A stretch of DNA of 64,000 nt, from assembly GCA_007922305.1 (NCBI GenBank), contig ML677373.1, positions 19,611,817 through 19,675,816 of the forward strand, read 5' to 3'. The position numbers and the translations under genes were made by a program. The DNA comes from Dermatemys mawii. Lineage: Eukaryota; Chordata; Testudines; Dermatemydidae. Shown in pieces: positions 56,493 through 64,000 of the stretch (position 1 is its first letter; the number at the start of each line of letters is the position of its first letter). The notes beneath the pieces are model-generated. The model was not told where the DNA came from and ran no database searches. It saw only the letters and a program-made list of their open reading frames with translations.

Positions 56493-59400
56493 GTAAGAAA
56501 ACTCTATGCAATAAATCTCTTTGGTTTTGATTTTAATGACTTTAAGACTATTATTCTTTAAAGGTTTGAGAAGCAGGTGTTCAGTCTTAGATGGTTTAAA
56601 ATGGAAAGCTAGCAATGTAAGCAGAAAAAAAAAGAGGTTTAAAAATGGTCCAGAAATCCTATTAGTTAAGTGTGCCATTGGTAGATTCAACATAGGTGCT
56701 TATCTCAACCTTAATAGTCAGTTATTTATTTTGGGGGGGTTTGTTGCTCTTTTCTGAACAGAAGAAACACTGTATTGTGCTGCTAAAGCTTATTGGCTTT
56801 TCCAGGTCTTATACACCAAAAATTTCATAGCAACTACATGCGTTAATGATTACAGCAACTTCAAACATATGCTGTGTAACGGTAAAGAGCATCTATAGAG
56901 GAATATGAAAAATGAAACAGTTCACCAACTTCACCACTAACCGGTGCTTAAGTTGGTTGGTTACATGGAATGCAATTGTGTAGTAATGGAGCAGGAAATG
57001 TGTGCACTTACTACATAGTAAAATACGTGTAAAGTTTATATATGTAATATAAAATTGCACTCTCATCACATTGATTGATATCATGTCAAAGCCATTCCAG
57101 ATGGCTTTGAGCTGCTAGTGTATACAAGAGCATAAGATCTTAGCATCATGTATTTAGGGCTATTGTAGCCATTCCAGGTATAGGGTTATAGTAGGACTGG
57201 TATTCTCTTATTGGCAGTGTGCTTGAAGTTAAACTAATTAAAAGCTGGATCTATGTCTTAATGCCAAGTTCAGAGTGTGTAGTGTCTGTTATGCAATACC
57301 AGAGGCAAAGTCTTCCTTATGCACTTAGGCAGAGAGATTTCTGTGATACAGAGACCTTCGTTTTGCTTTGTTGAAAAGTGGAGTGAGGGGACAAGTAGCC
57401 CCTTACAAATTGACTGTGATCATATTCCAAATGAGTAAAATTGTCTTCTGAAAACTTATTTTCCCTCCCCTACCCTTTCCATTAAAGTGAATTGTTGAAT
57501 AAAGATCTGGGGCAGAGTGATCTGTTTTCAGTTGTATGCTCTGTCTGCTAGCACAGATGCAGGGAGTTTGTTTTTCAGTGTGGTAAGTGTTTGACATCTG
57601 GTTTACAGGAATTTTGAGAGCAGTTTCTGTGATTCATGGACATCAAAGGGCTTCAGGCTTCTGTTTCAGTTGTGTTCTGCTCTCTTAGAGAAGGGTGGTG
57701 GTAGAGCATCTCTGCTCCTTTCCTGCTCTTCAGAGAGGCTGCAGCAGTGTGGCCTTTCCTTTCTCTGTGGTGATCAGAGTGGATGCCGTGACTGAGGGGT
57801 TAATTCTTCTTTTACACCTGTCTAAATTTGGAGTGACCTCTCTGTCTGTGGAGGTACTCTCCATTTTACCTGGGTTTGACTGAGAAGTATTTCGCCCCTG
57901 GTCTCTCCTTGAGACCAGCTTTTTAAGTGAAGATGGACAGGGACTGCAGGGCTTTTCCATTCAAGGGAACTTGCCAATCTGAGGGTCTAACTGGCAATCT
58001 ATTTGTGGGGAGGTAAAAGTGCTGTGAGCCTCACCCTCTTGTGTCTTAGCTGAACATCCACCGTTTTCCAGTACTGAACAGTGCTGAGTTGTGATGTTTT
58101 GTTATCTCTTGGTCTTCATTGTAATTCGGTGCCCAGCTGGGAATGGATTCAACATTCTACCAGTTGCTTCTGGCTCACAAGAACTTTTTCATAACCATGA
58201 CTAGTGTTGCCTCCCTGGCCAGGAGTACTGATGACCATCATGCCTTGAGATTGCAGCTCTTTCAAGTGAAGCATACTTTTTTGCTACTTACATGTCAAAT
58301 CTGCCCCCAGGAGGTGAGGTGGTGCTATCTGCTTTGATCACCTTCTCTTGCATTTTCAATAGCTTTTGAATCAAGATCTCTTGACTACATGGAGAATGCA
58401 GAGAGGGAGGTCAAGCTGAGATTCTTCCCAATCCAAAGGCCAGGAAACCTGTTTCCCTCCTGTTCTCCAAGGAGTTATCGTTGTTCAAGGATGTGCGTGT
58501 ACTCACCAGCCAGTGTCTGAGGGATGCATGGATGAGTTGTGTATCACTATTCACTGCATTTAGAATTGGAACTGGAGCTTGATAAAGCAGAGTCTTCACT
58601 GAGTGGTGGCCAAACCACACCTCCATCCTGGCGTGTGACATATAGGATTCAAAGCACTACACAGACTAACTGCCTACATCTGCCACTGTCTCCTACTAAA
58701 TTTCAATTTAAGTATAAATAATAAGACAAAATATAGGATTAGAATCTGGGAAAAAAGGGAATTTGGTATGTATTAAGTATTGGATATATATGTTGGCTCC
58801 TGATATATAATAAATACTTTGAGCTTGTTTCAGATTTCTCCCTCCCCTGAAGGACTACTTTTTTAAAGTATTAGATGTGTGTCTAATGGTTTTTGTGAGA
58901 CTGTGACTCTCAAATCATTGAGTTTGTTGTGTTGGACCCAGGAATGTAAGATGGAATCTGATCGTTATTTATATTTGGTTCTGAATTTATCATGCCTATG
59001 GTTTATGTACATGGAACTTTAGAGTGCTGCTTTTATAATATATTTTTATTCAATACAAGGTGGACTCATCTGCCTCCCATTAAGTTCTCTGTTCTAACAT
59101 CCGTGAAACTGGCCTTGCTTTAAATAAGTTGGGGCTAGCAGATGGCCCTCTGCTGGCTCAAAGTGCTTCCTGTCCTTTGAAAGAACTCACTGATGGAGCT
59201 CATTTTGTGTGAAGTTATTGGAACCAAGTTTGGCTTCAATTATCAAAGTAAATGATGCTATTGTAAAGCTATGCTTGAAGCATTGTTCCACAGAGCATTA
59301 AAGCTGTGATTAACATTGTTCTGCTTATATATATATTTAAGGGTTTTTTTTTAACCCCTGTTGTGCAGTGATGTTTGTTTCTTAGTAAAACATTTAGTAA

Positions 59401-59532
59401 GAGTCAGTCTTGCCTTGAAAAAACTGCTGCTTGAGGATTTATTTCTCAATGTGTAAGTCTTTGGTTTAAATTGTCAAGCTGCTTTTTATTTCAGAGAGCC
59501 ATAGGCTGACTTGTGTGCTCACCAAAAATCAT

Positions 59533-59640
59533 GGGTGCTGGAATAGAATGTATAGTGGGGATGCTGAGAGCCATTAAACTAAACTGTAAGCCCTGTATAT
59601 GATGGAAACTACTTCAAACCAGGGGGTGTGGCACCAATGT
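59533..59640. mobile_element. 'ggtgctggaa' TIR repeat, copy 2 (right end missing)
   Basis: Starts gggtgctggaatagaatg and shares 'gctgagagccatt' and 'ctgtatatgatggaaac' with the element at 36,533. The right inverted end is not recognisable. Confidence 0.65.
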
Positions 59641-62285
59641 CAAAAATGCACTTAAATTGCATTGTTATAACAGGGGATCCAGAAAAGAGCACCATAAATT
59701 CTAGTTGCATTGTAATCCTTCTGTGATTTTTACCCATTGCCTAACATAAGTAGAGAGAGCTACATGCTGTGTGTCATCTCATCAAAATAAGGGATCAGAC
59801 TAGTCTGAGAAACATCAGTCGTTCTCCTTGATGCTCCAGAGCAACTGCTACCTGACAGCTGAAAACACTTTGCATAGTGAGTTTGAAGATTTTTGCGTAT
59901 GTGCAGAATATGCATCAGAGAACTCCACTTTCCATAGGAATTTAAAATCCTTGAAGGCAACTTGATGCATATGGGTGCAATTACCATAGTGTGGTCAAGT
60001 TTTTAAAAAGTTAATTGTAAAAAAAAACCCCACAGCCCTAATCAGTTTTCTTTAAGTATGTGGGAATTTCTATATGGAGCTATTCTGAATCTTTTTCTGG
60101 CTTTTTAAAAATAAGATGATTAAAGACACAGTAAAAGTATATGTGTGTGTTTAACCAAGTTCTGAAAGGTGACATTCTTAATTATAATTAGCACAGTGGT
60201 TCAGTATGTCTGTAGGAGGCAGGGGGAGAAGGAGTCAGTTTTGGAGTTACTCCTCAATGAGTTAAACTTTATTCACAATAGAGTAGATTAAAAACTGAAT
60301 TTAGAGAGATGAAGGAGGTCTTTTACACACACACTGAACCATCTTTCTATTAAGTGATTAGATAGCACTACTGATTTTTTTAATAGGGTTGCAGCATAAA
60401 CTATCAAATGATTAATTGCTTCTGTATTAGCATGATTAAATAGCAACACTGAACATGAAATAAAAGGATGGTACTTAAGCCTCACTTAAAAGCAGGATTG
60501 CTTCAGTACATATGGTGAGCATCTTGAAACCGAATACTTTACAATAATAAGCCTAATGGGTCTGGGTTTTGTAGAAGCAAGACATTAAACAGTTTCCAGT
60601 AGAGTGATAAAAAGTAGAGGCATCAGCCTTTCTGTGAGGTACCAAAAACTAATAGTGGCCTAAAGAATGTCATTGGAACCTTACAAGCTGACTTGTATTA
60701 GCAAGACGGTTGTATTATTTTAAAAGGACACTTTTTTTTTTTTTATTTTTATTTTTTTGGTGGTAGGGTAACTTGGCTTTCATCAGCATGTGGAATTAAT
60801 TTATCTTTGATTTCTTTCCTGTGGCATTCCTTACTATCTTCTATTTTTTTTTCCACATTAAAAAAAAAAATAAAAAGAAAGTCTTGATCTTCCCATTGAA
60901 ATGACTTAGCATGCTTTGGAAAAGAATGTAATCCCAGCTGTGCTAAATACCTGACTCTTTGCAACAAGGCCTCCTGCAAAGCTGAAGCCTGAAACTGGGG
61001 CCTAGAACTTCAGTCATGCTGTTTGCAGTAGGGCTCTCATACTAAAGAGGCCCATCTTCTCCCCTCACCCCCCCCACCTTTGCTTAAGCCTGTGCAAAGG
61101 CTCATGTTTTCCTCTTGCCATTGAAACAGAGGAATGCAACACAGCAGGGGAGTAGGGGAAACTTGTTGTTTGTGAGAGAACCGAGTTAAGACCACTGAAG
61201 AGGTCGAAAGTGGGTAACTGGGGCAAATGAAACAAAGGGACTAGAGATACTAGCAGGAGGGGAAGTGCTGCTTTCCATTAAGGCAGCTGTGCTGCTCACT
61301 TAAATCAAGCTGGCCTCGTCCAATCCCAGAGGCCTTGGGGTGGGGAGTTTGAAAGACCATTTAAAAACCTGCAGAGCATGCTATCCTGTTCCAGAGGCCC
61401 CCACTGCTGTGTAAGTGACCCTAATTATTAAAATCAGCAGACCTTATCAGATAATGAGATTCTGCTTTGATACACAAACTCAAAAGCTTAACAGCCAAGA
61501 CCTGCATTTATATATAAACAAATATACCTCTGAAAACCCCTTGGCACAGACCACTTACCACAGATTGAAAGATTTGTAAATGAATTTAAACTCGGAATCA
61601 TTTTGACCTAAACATTGTCCAGGGCTTTGGTGGTTAGGGCACCTGGGTTCTCTGCCTAGCTCTGCAATACTGTGACCTCAGATGTGTTAGGTCAGACTTT
61701 ACAGAAGTGTCTGCTAATTCTTGGTTTCTCCATTCTTGGATACCCAGTTTGAGACACCTAAGGCTGTTTTTTTAATCCCTCCCCAAAGATGCATTGATCT
61801 TAACACTGAGCACTCAGAACTCCTAGGCATCTCAAGGTGTCCCCAAAAGTTAGAGTGCTCTTGAAAACTGGCTTTATAGTTTGCCTCTTTGTAAAGGGGG
61901 CACCAACCAGGGCACGCACCTTTGTAAAAGGAGTTTGAGATCATATTGTTAAGCTGGCTTGTATAAATCGTACTATTTATTGTAATTTTAAAGATTGTCT
62001 GATGTCAGTGGTTGCAGTCAGTTGTCTGTGTGGTGCCTGAAAGGAGAAGTGGTAACATTTTCAAAAGCATCTAAATCGTATTTTCAGAAGAGACTTAGGT
62101 ATTTAGTAGCTCAAGTCCTAATGACTTTCTGAGCAGTAAAGGCCCGATATTTTTTTTTTTAAAGGTATTTAGGTGTTTTCAGAAGCACTCTTTTGAAAAT
62201 CCCAGTAGGTGCGTAACTATATCTTTAGGCACCTCAATATTGTTAAAAATCAGGCCTCAAATCACTTTGGAAAATGGGATGTTGA

Positions 62286-62537
62286 GTATGTCTACACAGC
62301 AATAAAAGACCTGCAGCATGGCTGAGGCTGGCCTGGGTCAGCTGATTCAGGCTGGTGAGGCTTTGGAGCTAACAATTGCAGTGTAGACGTGCAGCATGGA
62401 GCCCAGGCTCTGGAACTCTACAAAGGGGTGGGGTCTTTATAGCCCGAGCTCTAACCAAGCCTGAATGTCTGTCTCCCTGCATCCAAAGCCTCTGAGATTC
62501 AGCGTTGGGGCTTTTTACTGTAGTGTAGACAGACCCT
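62286..62537. mobile_element. TIR element with 'tctacact'-type ends, in AXIN2 intron 2
   Basis: Left end gtatgtctacacagcaat and right end complementing to gggtctgtctacactac, with internal 'gtgtagacgtgcagcatgga' and 'gcccgagct'. Same family as the element at 12,137. Lies 333 bp before exon 3. Confidence 0.7.
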
Positions 62538-62870
62538 TTTAAAGTCCCAAATCCCTTAGGTGCATTTGAAGATTTTATCCAGAGTGCTCAGCCACCAGCT
62601 TGATGTTTGTGTTTATGTAGGAAATGGTTGGTGACTGTGTAGTGCTGGGTCAGTCTTAACTCTGTGTGTTAGCTGTCAAGACAAACTTCTTGTGGACTGT
62701 GAGAACACAAGCATTCTGAGTGTGTCTTGGATGTAAAACAGCGGATGGACAGTTTTTAAACACATTTGTTGTGTCTTACGTGCACACTTACCATGAGTAT
62801 AATGACACTAACCTTCAGTACTTTCTTTCATATGTAAAAATAACGCAACCCCTATTTTGCTTGTCCCTAG

Positions 62871-63011
62871 GTCATTCAAGAGGAACGATCCTATTAACCC
62901 ATACCATGTGAACTCTGGCTATGTTTTTGCCCCAGCAACTAGCGCAAATGATAGCGAAATATCTAGTGATGCCCTGACTGATGATTCCATGTCAATGACG
63001 GACAGTAGTGT
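62871..63011 (+). CDS. AXIN2: AXIN2 exon 3, coding (141 nt)
   Basis: Continues the axin-2 frame after the RGS domain. The acceptor is a pyrimidine stretch ending CCCTAG before GTCATTCAAG. The first base completes the split Arg275 codon, and 46 further codons give residues 276-321, beginning [12 protein letters not shown] and including [12 protein letters not shown] and the Ser/Asp-rich [16 protein letters not shown]. The donor GTAAGT starts at 63,012 and leaves GT of a valine codon for the next exon. The 141-nt length and the phase at both ends match human AXIN2 exon 3 as I recall it (c.816-956). The stretch lies between the RGS domain and the GSK3-binding region, which would be encoded beyond the window. 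About 38% of a protein of some 840 residues is visible here. Confidence 0.96.
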
Positions 63012-64000
63012 GTAAGTATTCCACTTTAGCAAAATCCTTTGGCATTTACCTCTTGAAAGCTAATTGTGTTGTTGTGCCACAATGACTTGCCATCATGACG
63101 GTTCTATCGTTTTAATACTGCTTCCACTTTTTCCATTGGATAAAATCACTGGAAGACACCTTAAGCCATCCAGAAGTATTGCTGATAGCTCTGCAATTTA
63201 CTGATTTGTCAAAAGATGTTGGCTGCAGTAACAGTGATGGGTGGTTTTTCCCTTTTTGTTTTTTGCCACTTTGCAACAATTCTCATTTTAATCCTCAACT
63301 GAGCAAATGTGTGTTCTCCCATATGCTGAAAGAATAGAATAGAAACACTACTGCTAACACATGGAACGTGTTTATATTTCCTCACACCTTTTATTTGAAG
63401 GCCAAGCCTCCAATAGTATTTGATTGTCATTTAAAAAAAAATACAAAACTTTCTACAGGAATTGTTTTCTGTAATTAGGGTTCACTAGTAATGTCAGAAT
63501 CAACACTAACAGGGTTACTGACCAGAAGGGAAAATAGCTGCACATTATGATCTTTCAGAGAATTATTTGAATGGAGCTTTATAGAGTAAAATGTCAAGAG
63601 TCTTGAGAGCCTGTGGAGGCAAGGAAGGATGGCTCTGTGGTTAAAGACTAAGCTTGAGAATCATGAGATCTGGGCTCTGCCACAACTTGCGGTATAACCA
63701 TGGGCAAGTTGCTTTACTTCTAAAATGGGGATAATGATACTTTTCCTTCCTCATGGGGGTGTAATGAGACTTTGAGATCCTTTGACGAAAGGCAGTATAA
63801 TTAAATGCAGGTCATGCCACTGAAACGGACCAAGTCCTCTGGGAAAGGAGTTTGTTAAATGAAATAGTGTGGTCAAGGCCTTATTCTCATAAATGCAAGT
63901 CCTTCAGTGTCTCTGTTGGATATCTAGAGTGTATATTTCCCCTCCCGCCTCCCAAAGACATGCTTGCTAGCTTTTTAAAGTCACCAGTCTTCTGCCTGAT
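63012..64000 (+). other. AXIN2 intron 3, 5' part
   Basis: Begins with GTAAGT directly after exon 3 and runs off the window. It contains an old MIR-like SINE (63,620-63,810). No acceptor followed by the expected next axin-2 segment is seen before the window end. Confidence 0.85.
63620..63810 (+). mobile_element. MIR-like SINE in AXIN2 intron 3
   Basis: 'ggctctgtggttaaagacta', 'atctgggctctgccacaact', 'ccatgggcaagttgctttac' and 'aaaatggggataatgatact' occur in the canonical order, so most of the element is present. Confidence 0.85.

Larger units (their letters stand above)
56493..62870 (+). other. AXIN2 intron 2
   Basis: A GT-AG intron of 6,378 nt joining the two recognised coding exons in phase. 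It is mostly unique-looking AT-rich sequence. Recognisable contents: a copy of the 'ggtgctggaa' repeat at about 59,533-59,640, T/A homopolymer runs near 60,730-60,760 and 60,860-60,880, an old MIR fragment near 61,615-61,690, a TIR element at 62,286-62,537, and CTTTGAT motifs at 58,332 and 61,465. No other coding exon is visible. Confidence 0.9.

Noticed and set aside
1..64000. CRISPR arrays, operons, toxin-antitoxin or other prokaryotic systems
   Set aside because: The window is vertebrate nuclear DNA with spliced genes, LINEs, SINEs and microsatellites; no regularly spaced repeats of CRISPR type are present.

Overview
This window is nuclear DNA of an amniote, most likely a turtle. Three things point there: several CR1 LINE fragments with ATTCTATG-type tails, a tRNA-type SINE whose head reads 'gtagccgtgttagtctg', and many short DNA transposons with 'gtctacact' or 'gggtgaccag' ends. 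I recall these together from turtle genomes, but I could not run a repeat search. No bacterial or phage-like system is present, and I did not find a previously undescribed gene system.

The only protein-coding gene I can support is the 5' part of AXIN2, the negative-feedback scaffold of Wnt/beta-catenin signalling, on the + strand from about 53.3 kb to the window end. A non-coding exon 1 ends at a GTAAGT donor at 53,555. Exon 2 (55,540-56,492) carries the start codon, a tankyrase-binding motif and the whole RGS domain. Exon 3 (62,871-63,011) continues the frame. The rest of the gene lies beyond the window. Around exon 1 are a G-tract-rich, GC-rich promoter-like stretch and four CTTTGAT motifs that could bind TCF/LEF, which fits the known Wnt induction of this gene. 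Splicing exon 1 to exon 2 creates an 11-codon upstream ORF.

The first ~49.7 kb is a gene-poor flank in which I see no credible coding exon. It holds LINEs (7.3, 10.3-11.4, 17.4-19.6 and 45.1-45.4 kb), old MIR-like SINEs, three copies of a younger SINE that all contain an inverted segment (14.1, 20.9, 38.7 kb), five copies of a ~120-bp hAT-like element, other short terminal-inverted-repeat elements, microsatellites and a 10-N gap at 13,563. A CpG-rich island at 49.76-50.33 kb with a pair of CCAAT boxes separates this flank from the AXIN2 promoter region and may be an alternative promoter or a CpG-island enhancer.

The most interesting non-genic signals are the recurrent inverted structure of the SINE insertions inside intact target-site duplications, a perfect 88-bp duplication inside an otherwise decayed CR1, a CpG-rich long palindrome at 8.5 kb, and the splice-created uORF of AXIN2.
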